Assembly (NCBI GenBank): GCA_947630785.1
Contig: CANRIW010000004.1
Span: 22,541-86,540 of the forward strand
DNA length: 64,000 nt
Reading direction: 5' to 3'
Origin: an uncultured Oscillospiraceae bacterium
GTDB lineage: Bacteria; Bacillota; Clostridia; Oscillospirales; Oscillospiraceae
Shown here in pieces: positions 37,109 through 45,890 of this stretch; positions within the stretch are counted from its first letter, which is position 1; each line of letters starts with the position of its first letter. The translations under genes were made by a program, and so were the position numbers. The notes under the pieces are model-generated. The model saw nothing but the letters and a program-made list of their open reading frames with translations, did not search any database and was not told the origin of the DNA.

Positions 37109-38349
37109 GCCGGGAAATCGTCATCGCGGGGGCCGGGCCCGCGGGCATGATGGCGGCCATCACCGCCGCCAGGGCGGGGGCCTCCGTGCTCCTGCTGGAG
37201 CCCAATGAGAAGGTGGGCCGCAAGCTGTATATCACAGGCAAGGGCCGGTGCAACCTCACCAACCACTGTGCGGTAGAGGAGGTATTGGCCTCCACGCCCC
37301 GGAACGGCCGGTTCCTGTACAGCGCCATGAGCCGGTTTTCTCCCGCCGACACGGAGAGATTTTTTACCGATCTGGGTGTGCCGCTGAAGGTGGAGCGGGG
37401 GAACCGGGTGTTCCCCAGGTCCGATAAGGCTGCCGACATCGTGGACGCCCTGTTCTTTGAGCTGAAGCGGCTGAGAGTGGAGCTGCGGCATGACCGCGTA
37501 ACAAATCTCGCGCGAAACGCCGCGGGGACGCTGGATATTTCCACGGAAAATAGCAATATTATCAAGGGCTATAAAGCATTTGTCCTTGCCACAGGTGGGC
37601 TGTCCTATCCCGCCACCGGCTCCACCGGGGACGGGTATGAATTAGCAAAAAGTGTGGGGCACACCATCGTGCAGCCCGCGCCCTCTCTGGTGCCGCTGGA
37701 GTCCCCGGATCCCTGCTGCGCCCGGATGCAGGGCCTGTCCCTGAAAAACGTGTCCCTCCGGGTGAAAAATCAGAAGGGGAAGGTCGTCTATCAGGAGCAG
37801 GGGGAGCTGCTGTTCACCCACTTCGGCCTGTCCGGGCCGCTGGTGCTCAGCGCCAGCGCCCACATGCGGGACTTTGGCCGTGATAGCTACACCTGCGTCA
37901 TCGACCTGAAGCCCGCTCTGGAAGAGGCCACTCTGGACGCCCGCCTGGTCCGGGAGCTGACCGCAGGGGCCAACCGGGACATGGCCAACCTGATGGGCGC
38001 GCTGGCCCCACGGCTGCTGATCCCCGTCCTGCTGGAGCGGGCCGGCATCCTGGCAGAGAAAAAAGCCCACGACGTCACAAAGAGAGAGCGCCGCCGGCTG
38101 CTTGAGATTCTCAAGGGTTTTTCGGTGGCCGTGTCTGGCCCCAGGCCCGTGGAGGAGGCCATCATCACCTCCGGTGGGGTCAAGGTGTCGGAGGTGGACC
38201 CAAAAACCATGATGTCCAGGCTGGTCCCCGGCCTGTTCTTCGCCGGAGAGGTGCTGGACGTGGACGCCTACACCGGCGGATTCAACCTCCAGATCGCCTG
38301 GGCCACTGGCCATGCGGCGGGGGAGAGTGCCGCGAACTATATCAGGTAA
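37105..38349 (+). CDS. NAD(P)/FAD-dependent oxidoreductase (HI0933/BaiN-like)
   Basis: IVIAGAGPAGMMAAITAARAGASVLLLEPNEKVGRKLYITGKGRCNLTN. Confidence 0.93.
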   Translation: MSREIVIAGAGPAGMMAAITAARAGASVLLLEPNEKVGRKLYITGKGRCNLTNHCAVEEVLASTPRNGRFLYSAMSRFSPADTERFFTDLGVPLKVERGNRVFPRSDKAADIVDALFFELKRLRVELRHDRVTNLARNAAGTLDISTENSNIIKGYKAFVLATGGLSYPATGSTGDGYELAKSVGHTIVQPAPSLVPLESPDPCCARMQGLSLKNVSLRVKNQKGKVVYQEQGELLFTHFGLSGPLVLSASAHMRDFGRDSYTCVIDLKPALEEATLDARLVRELTAGANRDMANLMGALAPRLLIPVLLERAGILAEKKAHDVTKRERRRLLEILKGFSVAVSGPRPVEEAIITSGGVKVSEVDPKTMMSRLVPGLFFAGEVLDVDAYTGGFNLQIAWATGHAAGESAANYIR

Positions 38350-39057
38350 ATGGAGCGGATGGATTTGAAGGAGCACAGGAGCATCGCCATCGACGGGCCC
38401 TCCGGGGCGGGGAAGTCCACCCTGGCGAAACGGCTGGCCAAGGAGCTGGGGTACCACTATGTGGATACCGGGGCCATCTACCGGACCGTGGCGCTGGCGG
38501 CCTTGCGGACGGGGGTGGACCCCGCCGACAGCAACGGCGTGGCCGCCCTGCTGCCGGGCGTCAACGTGACGATGGACTACGACGGAGACGGCCTCCAGCA
38601 TATGTATCTGAACGGGGAGGACGTGACGGCCGCCATCCGGCAAAATGAAGTGTCCGCCGGGGCGTCCAAGGCGGCGGCCATCCCCGCCGTCCGGGACTTC
38701 CTGTTGGAGACCCAGCGGGGGCTGGCCCGGAACTTCGACGTGATCATGGACGGGCGGGACATCGGCACCGTGGTGCTGCCCGACGCGGATGTGAAGATAT
38801 TCCTCACCGCCTCCCCGGAGGCCCGGGCGGAGCGCCGTTGGAGGGAACTCCTGGAGCGCGGCCAGCAGGCTGACAAGGTGCAGATCCTGCAAGAGGTCAT
38901 GGAGCGGGATGCCCGGGACTCCGGTCGGGCCACGGCCCCGCTGAGACAGGCGGAGGACGCTGTTTTGGCAGATACCACGGAATTGGATTTTGAGGGCAGT
39001 TTCCGGCTGCTGCTGGGCATCATCCAAGAGCGTTTGGGAGGGACCCCAAATGAATAA
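38350..39057 (+). CDS. cmk: Cytidylate kinase
   Basis: IAIDGPSGAGKSTLAKRLAKELGYHYVDTGAIYRTVAL; GRDIGTVVLPDADVKIFLTASPEARAERR. Confidence 0.96.
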   Translation: MERMDLKEHRSIAIDGPSGAGKSTLAKRLAKELGYHYVDTGAIYRTVALAALRTGVDPADSNGVAALLPGVNVTMDYDGDGLQHMYLNGEDVTAAIRQNEVSAGASKAAAIPAVRDFLLETQRGLARNFDVIMDGRDIGTVVLPDADVKIFLTASPEARAERRWRELLERGQQADKVQILQEVMERDARDSGRATAPLRQAEDAVLADTTELDFEGSFRLLLGIIQERLGGTPNE

Positions 39058-39643
39058 GATGTACGCTGTTATTTACCCCCTTGTCTGGTTGTTTATGCGC
39101 ATTTTTCATCCCTGGCGGGTGATCGGTGCGGAGAACATCCCGGAGGGAGCCGCCGTCATTTGCGGCAACCATACCACCGCCGGGGACCCTTTGTATGTAG
39201 TGTGCGCCCTGGGGCGGAGACGGCAGATCCATGTAATGGCGAAAGAGGAGATCATGCGCTGGCCGGTGATCGGCTGGATCCTGAAAAAGGCCGGCATCTT
39301 CGGCGTAAAGCGGGGGACCGCAGATATCGGCGCCGTGAAGGAGGCCCTGCGGGTCCTGAAGGCGGATGAGCGCCTGCTCGTCTTTCCTGAGGGCACCCGT
39401 GTTCGGGAGGGAGAGACCTCGGAGGCGCATACGGGCGCAGCCATGTTTGCCACTCGGACCGGAGCCCCCCTGGTTCCGGTGTACATCACCCCCCAAAAGC
39501 GCATTTTCCGCAAGACTACCGTGGTCTTTGGACAGCCGTTCTATCCGCAGTTCGCGGGCCGCAAGCCTTCTTCGGAGGAACTCCAGCGCATTGCGGACGA
39601 TTTGATGGACCGCATCCGCGCCCTGGCTGATCTGGCCAAATGA
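39050..39643 (+). CDS. plsC: 1-acyl-sn-glycerol-3-phosphate acyltransferase
   Basis: CGNHTTAGDPLYV (NHxxxxD variant), FPEGTRVREG. Confidence 0.9.
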   Translation: MNKMYAVIYPLVWLFMRIFHPWRVIGAENIPEGAAVICGNHTTAGDPLYVVCALGRRRQIHVMAKEEIMRWPVIGWILKKAGIFGVKRGTADIGAVKEALRVLKADERLLVFPEGTRVREGETSEAHTGAAMFATRTGAPLVPVYITPQKRIFRKTTVVFGQPFYPQFAGRKPSSEELQRIADDLMDRIRALADLAK

Positions 39644-41715
39644 ATGTCCTGATGGCAAAGAGCGCCGGCTTCTGTTACGGCGTGAGGCGGGCGGTGGAGC
39701 TGGCGGAGCAGGCCGCGGCGCGGGGTCCTGTCTACATGCTGGGTCACCTCACCCACAATGAGCAGGTTATCCGCAGACTGGCGGAGCAGGGAGCAGTCAC
39801 CATCGGCAGCCCGGAAGAGGCCCCGGAGGGCGCTGCCGTCCTCATCCGGGCCCACGGAGAACCGGACAGCACCTATGAGCTGCTGTCCGCCCGGGGCTGT
39901 CAGGTCATCGACGCCACCTGCCCCAACGTCACCCGCATCCACCAGATCGTCCGGGAGGCGGAGGAGCGGGGCAGGGTCCCCATCGTCGTTGGGGAGGCCA
40001 GCCACCCGGAGATCGTGGGTATCCTGGGCTGCACGGAAAACGGTTTTGTGATATCTGACTGGGAGGAATTGTCCTCTGTTTTGGAAAAAGAGCCAAAATT
40101 GAGGGAAAAACCGTTGAGTTTTGTGTCTCAAACCACGGCGATTCGGGACGGCTGGAAAAAAATCGTGGAAAACACAAAAAAAGTGTGTACAAACGCGGAA
40201 TTTTTTGATACAATATGTGGTGCTACGTCCAAGCGCCAATCTGAAGCTCAGGAATTGGCCGGCCGGTGTGACGGTATGATCGTCATCGGAGATCGGAGAA
40301 GCTCCAATACCAGAAGGCTCGCCCAGCTCTGTGCGCAGAGGTGCCCGCTGACTCTGCAGATCGAGGGTGCTGATGGCCTTGACCGGGAACAGCTCCGGGG
40401 CGTCACTACGCTTGGAATCACTGCCGGCGCGTCCACGCCGGAGTGGATCATAAAGGAGGTCTATAACAAAATGAGCGACGAAATCATGGAGATCGAACAG
40501 TCCTTCGCGGATATGCTGGAGGAGTCGATCAAGCCTATCAATACGGGGGATAAGGTCACCGGGACTGTGATTGCCATCACGCCCACCGAGGTGCAGGTCG
40601 ATCTGACCGGCACCAAGTTCACCGCGTCCATTCCTCTGTCTGAGCTGAGCGACGATCCCGATGTGAAACCCGAGGATGTGGTCAAGGTGGGCGACACCAT
40701 CGAGGCTGAGGTGGTGCTGTACAGCGACCGTGACTGCGAGATTCGCCTGTCCAAGAAGCGCCTGGAGGCCCACAAGAACTGGGAGACCGTGGAGAACGCC
40801 GTGGAGAGCAAAGAGGCTCTTGAGGGCACCATCACCGAGGTCAACAAGGGCGGCCTGGTGGCCAATGTGAAGGGCGTCCGGGTGTTCATCCCCGCCTCTC
40901 AGTCCGGCAAGCCCCGGGGCGCCGATCTGGCTGATATGATCAAGAGCAAGGTCAAAATGCGCATCACCGAAGTGAACAAGGCCCGCCGCCGCGTGGTGGG
41001 CTCTATCCGCGCCGTGGCCGCCGAGGCCCGGGCCGCCGCCGCCGCCGAGGTTTGGAACGGCATCGAGAACGGCAAGCGGTATCACGGCACCGTCAAGAGC
41101 CTGACCTCTTACGGCGCGTTTGTGGATATCGGCGGTGTGGACGGCATGGTCCATATCTCCGAGCTGTCCTGGTCCCGCATCAAGAACCCCGCCGAGGTGG
41201 TCTCTGTGGGCGACCCCGTGGAGGTGTATGTCATCTCCTTTGACCCGGAGAAGAAGAAGATCTCCTTGGGCATGAAGGACCACAGCCAGGAGCCTTGGAC
41301 CGTGTTCACCTCTAAGTGCGAGGTGGGCGACGTGGTCCCCGTCCGCATCGTCAAGCTGATGACCTTCGGCGCCTTCGCCGAGATCGTCCCCGGCGTGGAC
41401 GGCCTGATCCACATTTCCCAGCTGTCCGACCACCGGGTGGAGAAGCCCGCCGACGCCGTGTCCGAGGGCGATGTGGTGGACGCCAAGATCATCGCCATCG
41501 ACAACGAGAACAAGAAGGTCTCCCTGTCCATCCGCGCCGTGCTGAACGACGCGCCCAAGGCCGCTCCTGCTGAGGAAGAGGCCGCTCCCGCTGAGGAGCC
41601 CGCCCCTGTGGAGGAGGCTCCCGCCGAGGCCGAGGCCGCCCCTGCTGCCGAGGAGCCCGCTCCCGTGGAGGAGGCCCCTGCCGCCGAGGAGAAGCCCGCC
41701 GAGGACGCCGAGTAA
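39640..41715 (+). CDS. ispH-rpsA: Bifunctional IspH (HMBPP reductase) - ribosomal protein S1 fusion
   Basis: IspH: AGFCYGVRRAVELAE, ATCPNV, SQTTAI, CGATSKRQSEAQELA; then four S1 repeats from about residue 278; single open frame. Confidence 0.95.
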   Translation: MNVLMAKSAGFCYGVRRAVELAEQAAARGPVYMLGHLTHNEQVIRRLAEQGAVTIGSPEEAPEGAAVLIRAHGEPDSTYELLSARGCQVIDATCPNVTRIHQIVREAEERGRVPIVVGEASHPEIVGILGCTENGFVISDWEELSSVLEKEPKLREKPLSFVSQTTAIRDGWKKIVENTKKVCTNAEFFDTICGATSKRQSEAQELAGRCDGMIVIGDRRSSNTRRLAQLCAQRCPLTLQIEGADGLDREQLRGVTTLGITAGASTPEWIIKEVYNKMSDEIMEIEQSFADMLEESIKPINTGDKVTGTVIAITPTEVQVDLTGTKFTASIPLSELSDDPDVKPEDVVKVGDTIEAEVVLYSDRDCEIRLSKKRLEAHKNWETVENAVESKEALEGTITEVNKGGLVANVKGVRVFIPASQSGKPRGADLADMIKSKVKMRITEVNKARRRVVGSIRAVAAEARAAAAAEVWNGIENGKRYHGTVKSLTSYGAFVDIGGVDGMVHISELSWSRIKNPAEVVSVGDPVEVYVISFDPEKKKISLGMKDHSQEPWTVFTSKCEVGDVVPVRIVKLMTFGAFAEIVPGVDGLIHISQLSDHRVEKPADAVSEGDVVDAKIIAIDNENKKVSLSIRAVLNDAPKAAPAEEEAAPAEEPAPVEEAPAEAEAAPAAEEPAPVEEAPAAEEKPAEDAE
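40452..40473 (+). promoter_or_regulatory. Internal SD and ATG at IspH/S1 junction
   Basis: AAAGGAGGT (40452-40460), then ATG 40471 in frame, start of S1 module. Confidence 0.7.
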
Positions 41716-41733
41716 AATCTCATCCAGACATAG

Positions 41734-41765
41734 AAAAGCTGCCGCTGAGTACAGCGGCAGCTTTT
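41734..41765. terminator. Terminator between convergent genes
   Basis: AAAAGCTGCCGCTG AGTA CAGCGGCAGCTTTT perfect 14-bp stem. Confidence 0.9.
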
Positions 41766-41773
41766 TTGTGCGC

Positions 41774-42541
41774 TCAAAACACCCGGACGATAAGCTCCAG
41801 AAATGCGGCAATCCACTGGGGCGCAACGGCATAGATGGTTTGGACGGCCGCCTCCCTGTCTTCGGGAGACAGAGGGGTGAAAAAGGCGGCTCCCCTGCCG
41901 GATACCTCATCACCGATCTCCAGCATACCTCCATAGACCAGGCCGCCGATAGCGACCCTTGATCCGATTGCCAAACCACCCGCCGAATAAACTCCGGCGC
42001 TGATGCCGCCAAAGGTCAGATAGCCCGCGGCGATACCGCCGATGGAGATGACGCCCAGAGCAAACGCGCCCAGGGACAGGGCCCCGACGGCAAAGCCCGC
42101 CAGGGCGAACAGCAGGCCGATCCCCACCCCGCCCAGAGAGAACACGCCCAAAGCAACCCCGCCGACGGACACCACACCCACCGCCGCGTTTCCAATGGCG
42201 ACGATTCCCCGGGCGGCGCGGAGGCCGTAACCCACATTGATGTGGACCAGGGGCAAGCCAAACAGGGTGGCTTTGCTCTTGAATTCGTACCCGCCGTTAT
42301 AGTGGTTGTGGATCACCTGGACGGGAGGTGGGAGAGCGTCCCCCTCTTTGCCCAGCACCAGATAGTCCAGGGACACGTTGAAGTATGCGGCCAGGGCGGT
42401 GAGGTTGTCCATGTCGGGCCGGGAGGTCCCCGCCTCCCACTTCTGGACCGCCTGCCTGGTGACCCCCACCAGATCGGCCAGCTCCTCCTGGGAGAGGCCG
42501 GCCTTCCGGCGAAGCTCATAGAGCCGACTGGAAAATTCCAT
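41774..42541 (-). CDS. HTH (XRE) regulator fused to glycine-rich decapeptide-repeat membrane-like domain
   Basis: LRRKAGLSQEELADLVGVTRQAVQKWEAGTSRPDMDNLTALAAYFNVSLDYLV; then GxxSxGGxAx repeats. Confidence 0.88.
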   Translation of the reverse strand: MEFSSRLYELRRKAGLSQEELADLVGVTRQAVQKWEAGTSRPDMDNLTALAAYFNVSLDYLVLGKEGDALPPPVQVIHNHYNGGYEFKSKATLFGLPLVHINVGYGLRAARGIVAIGNAAVGVVSVGGVALGVFSLGGVGIGLLFALAGFAVGALSLGAFALGVISIGGIAAGYLTFGGISAGVYSAGGLAIGSRVAIGGLVYGGMLEIGDEVSGRGAAFFTPLSPEDREAAVQTIYAVAPQWIAAFLELIVRVF

Positions 42542-42588
42542 AGAAATACCTCCTCGGTTTCATCTGTCCGGCGCCTTTGGACGGTCCT

Positions 42589-42617
42589 ATCATAGCAAAA
42601 TAGGCCGGACAGCGCAA
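42589..42617 (-). promoter_or_regulatory. Predicted promoter for the HTH gene
   Basis: On minus strand TTGCGC-17 nt-TATGAT. Confidence 0.5.
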
Positions 42618-42676
42618 CCAACTATCCCATCCAATTTGACAACCGGCCGTTGCAGCAGGCGATTTTGCGCAAAAAG

Positions 42677-42703
42677 GGGGCTCCGCCCCGTGGACGAAGC
42701 CCC
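42677..42703 (-). terminator. Terminator of ABC-type IV gene
   Basis: Minus strand GGGGCTTCGTCC ACG GGGCGGAGCCCC followed by CTTTTTT. Confidence 0.85.
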
Positions 42704-42718
42704 TCTGAAAAGACGCGA

Positions 42719-43543
42719 TTACGCAAACCGGCCGGCGCTGCGGATGGCCTCTTTGGCCCTTTTCGCGGCCTCCACGATGTGCTCATGGTTGACCTTGAAG
42801 CCTTTGGCGGCCTTCAGGTCGGCATAGCGGCTGCGGAAGCGGCGGCTGTATTTCTCCAGGCCGGCGATCTGCTCCCGGTACTTGTCCTGGAGGGCGTCCA
42901 CCTGCTCGCTGACCTTGTCGCCCAGTTCGGCCTTGGCCAGGGCCATCTGCACCTGAAGCTCCTCGCCCAGCGTGGTAACGCTGGTCACCAGCCTGGACAC
43001 CAGGGCCAGGTGGTGGATGGTCATAACGGAGTCCACCAGGAACAGCGCAAGGATCACGGCTGCCAGGACGAAGTGGACCTGATAGGGAATCAGGTCGTAG
43101 AGACGGTCCACCTGGGGCTGGATCCAGAAGATGACCACATAGGACAGCAGGCCCCACACCAGGGCCACCCACAGGCATACCCTGCCCTGGATGTTGAACT
43201 TATAGTTGGAGTAGTCCCAGTATTTCACGTGGGTGGTGGTCTCCAGCACCCAGGCCACCAGATACTCCCAGGTGGTCATCACCACCACAGACACCGCGTA
43301 AAAGAGGAGCAGGTTGCCCTTCAGCGGGGTGAAAAACAACAGCATCAGCACCACGCCGCCGCCGTAAATAGGGCACACGGGGCCGTAGAGAAAGCCGCGG
43401 GGCACCAGGCGGCGCTCCTTGATGGAGCAATAGCAGGTTTCCATCACCCAGCCAAGGAAGGAGTAGAGAGCGAAGTAGATGAACAGCTCCACCAGGGGAA
43501 AATCCAGAATGGTGACATAACGGAGCAAAGCAAGACGTGTCAA
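42719..43543 (-). CDS. Putative ABC-transporter type IV membrane protein
   Basis: YFALYSFLGWVMETCYCSIKERRLVPRGFLYGPVCPIYGGGVVL; multiple TMs. Confidence 0.82.
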   Translation of the reverse strand: MTRLALLRYVTILDFPLVELFIYFALYSFLGWVMETCYCSIKERRLVPRGFLYGPVCPIYGGGVVLMLLFFTPLKGNLLLFYAVSVVVMTTWEYLVAWVLETTTHVKYWDYSNYKFNIQGRVCLWVALVWGLLSYVVIFWIQPQVDRLYDLIPYQVHFVLAAVILALFLVDSVMTIHHLALVSRLVTSVTTLGEELQVQMALAKAELGDKVSEQVDALQDKYREQIAGLEKYSRRFRSRYADLKAAKGFKVNHEHIVEAAKRAKEAIRSAGRFA

Positions 43544-44073
43544 GAGGGGCCTCCTCCTTTCTCATCGGTGAGCAGGGCGTTCAGCACCCTGTTGTATACC
43601 CGGTCGGGGTGGGCCAGGAACCGGTCCGCCATGTACCGGCCATCCTCCTGCGAGGGAGCCAGCAGCGTCAGGGAGAGCAGGGGACCCCGGTCGTCATCCA
43701 TTGATAGGACCACCTGCCAGCCGTCTCCATCCGGCTCCACCGCAGCTCTGACCTGGGCCCTCCGCTTCAGTGCCTCGTTCAGTGGAGCAAGACGGCGGTC
43801 GCACCGGGAGCGGATGACAGGGGAGAGGCTGCTCTCCCCGGCGGCGGAGTCACGGCGCCCCTTTTCTGTGGGGGCGTACAGTTCTCCCTCCAGGACGATG
43901 TGACCGCTGGCCGCCAGTTCTGACACCGCCTCGGCGAACTGGAAGTAATCCACGCCGTCGTCGCACATGGCCAGATCAGTGAGAGTTTCGAAGCCGATCG
44001 GGGCCGCCGCGTGGGTGAGGATATACAGACACAGCAGCTTCATATCCAGTTTGTTGTGGATGAATCCGGCCAT
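43540..44073 (-). CDS. DUF4364 family protein
   Basis: MAGFIHNKLDMKLLCLYILTHAAAPIGFETLTDLAMCDDGVDYFQF; start after GGGAGGT. Confidence 0.85.
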   Translation of the reverse strand: MAGFIHNKLDMKLLCLYILTHAAAPIGFETLTDLAMCDDGVDYFQFAEAVSELAASGHIVLEGELYAPTEKGRRDSAAGESSLSPVIRSRCDRRLAPLNEALKRRAQVRAAVEPDGDGWQVVLSMDDDRGPLLSLTLLAPSQEDGRYMADRFLAHPDRVYNRVLNALLTDEKGGGPS

Positions 44074-44144
44074 GCCCTTACCTCCCGCGAGATCCATGGG
44101 GATATTATACACAAAAGGGAGGGGGCTGGCAAGAGGGGATTTAT

Positions 44145-44699
44145 TCAGCCCCTGGTGACCAGGGCGTGATAGAGCTGACACAGGCAGGCCCAGGTGGAGC
44201 GGTCCAGAGTGCCGGTCACCGGCAGGCCGGACAGCCGTTGTACGGTGCGGAGGTTTTCATAGGTGCCGCCGTCGTTCACATCGCTCCCCGCGCACGGGGA
44301 AAAATTGGTGGTGACCTGCTCCAAAGCGCTGAACATGCCCCTGACGATGAACATGGGCGCGCTCCGCTCCCCCTGGCAGCAGGTGTATGTCCCGTCGGGC
44401 AGCACGCTCAGCGGCGGGGGCGCGCCGTAGAGGAATTCCATCCGCTCATAGGCCGCCACGATGGCGTTCCAGGTCTGGTCGTTCACCACGCCGGTAACGG
44501 GAAGCTTTTCCTCCCGCTGAAAGATCATCACCGCCTCCAGGGTGCGCTCACCGTAGATACCGTCCGGTACCAGACGCATATAGGCATCGTTATGGACCGC
44601 CAGCTGGTCCAGCATCTCCTGTAAAGAACGGACCGGCTGACCGGTGGTCTCCGGCGCGCTGCCGCGCGGTTGTTCGTTCACATCCATCATCCTTTCCAT
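44145..44699 (-). CDS. Peptidoglycan-binding domain protein
   Basis: PDGIYGERTLEAVMIFQREEKLPVTGVVNDQTWNAIV and second PG_binding_1-like repeat. Confidence 0.85.
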   Translation of the reverse strand: MERMMDVNEQPRGSAPETTGQPVRSLQEMLDQLAVHNDAYMRLVPDGIYGERTLEAVMIFQREEKLPVTGVVNDQTWNAIVAAYERMEFLYGAPPPLSVLPDGTYTCCQGERSAPMFIVRGMFSALEQVTTNFSPCAGSDVNDGGTYENLRTVQRLSGLPVTGTLDRSTWACLCQLYHALVTRG

Positions 44700-45878
44700 T
44701 CAGTCGGCGCTGCCGTAAGTCAGATCGTAGCCGGGAAAACGCTTGGAGATCACCGCGTCCCGGATGGCCTGAGAACCGATAGGCAGATCTGTGCCTGCCA
44801 GCGCGGTATTGGCGATGCCAAGGTATTCCTCATAGATGCGCAGCCAGGTCCGGGCGCCCACGATCCCGTCGGCGGGAAGGCCGAACGCCTGCTGAGCGGC
44901 GATGACCGCCTGCCGGGTGCCGGGGCCATAGACCCCGTCGATGGTGAGCACGGGGATGCGGTCGTCAAACTGCCCCACCACGGAGAGCAGATACTGCAGA
45001 GCGGACACGGCCGTCCCCACACTGCCCTCCCGGAGAGTGACCCCCACCTGGGGCGGCTGGATATAGGTGTATGTCTGCCCCTCGCTGACCAGTTCCGCCA
45101 GCCGGGTGACCCCCACGTACAGCTGCACCAGCTTATACCAGGTGGCCTGGCCTACGATCCCGTCCACGGCCAGATCGAAGATGCTCTGGAATTTCCGCAC
45201 CGCCTCCTCCGTCTGACCGCCGAACACGCCGTCCTCGGGGATGCGGGGAATGGCGGGATAATTGCGGCTGATCCGGTTCAGCATATTCTGAAGCACGGTG
45301 ACGTAGTCTCCCGTCGCCCCACGCCGGATGGGCGCGCCGGGGTAGGAATAACGGATGTCCCGGATGGGGGCGTTGGATACCAGTTCGATGTTGTCACCAT
45401 AGTATCGCCGCAGGATCTGCATGGCGGAGTAGCCCTGCTGAGCCAGATGCTCGCTGCCCCACTGGGACAGCCCAGCGCAGGTGACGGTGGTGCCGTTGCA
45501 GAATTTGGCGGCCAGGGGCTCCACGAAGCCGCTCCGGCGGATGTAAGTGGTAAACAGCTCATCCACCAGCCGGTCCACGTTCTCAAAGGTACTTCTTCCG
45601 GCGATGAAGCGCTGATCGTTGACGGTAGAACCGGTGATGTCGAAGTCATAGCCCCTGCTGCGGTAGTATTCGGTATAGACCCGGTTCAGGGCAAAAGAGA
45701 TCTGTGCCAGGATGTTTGCCCGGAGGGCGGCCTCCCGCCAGGTGGGATAGATCTCACTGGAGGCCACGTTTTTGATATAGTCGGAAAAAGACACGGTGAC
45801 GTTTTCCGCCGGCTGGCCGGCGGGGGCGGTGTGAACAGTGATATACTGAGGGATGTATGGAATCACGGTAAGCGGCAT
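44700..45878 (-). CDS. SpoIID-like / peptidoglycan-binding spore-associated protein
   Basis: SFSDYIKNVASSEIYPTWREAALRANILAQISFALNRVYTEYYRSRGYDFDITGS; QWGSEHLAQQGYSAMQILRRYYG; two PG-binding repeats. Confidence 0.85.
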   Translation of the reverse strand: MPLTVIPYIPQYITVHTAPAGQPAENVTVSFSDYIKNVASSEIYPTWREAALRANILAQISFALNRVYTEYYRSRGYDFDITGSTVNDQRFIAGRSTFENVDRLVDELFTTYIRRSGFVEPLAAKFCNGTTVTCAGLSQWGSEHLAQQGYSAMQILRRYYGDNIELVSNAPIRDIRYSYPGAPIRRGATGDYVTVLQNMLNRISRNYPAIPRIPEDGVFGGQTEEAVRKFQSIFDLAVDGIVGQATWYKLVQLYVGVTRLAELVSEGQTYTYIQPPQVGVTLREGSVGTAVSALQYLLSVVGQFDDRIPVLTIDGVYGPGTRQAVIAAQQAFGLPADGIVGARTWLRIYEEYLGIANTALAGTDLPIGSQAIRDAVISKRFPGYDLTYGSAD

Positions 45879-45890
45879 GACAGGTCCTCC

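Noticed and set aside
39541-42012. 823-aa minus-strand ORF opposite ispH-rpsA
   Set aside because: Antisense shadow of strongly biased GC-rich codons; low-complexity G/H/L-rich translation, no family motif; the plus strand encodes a clear IspH-S1.
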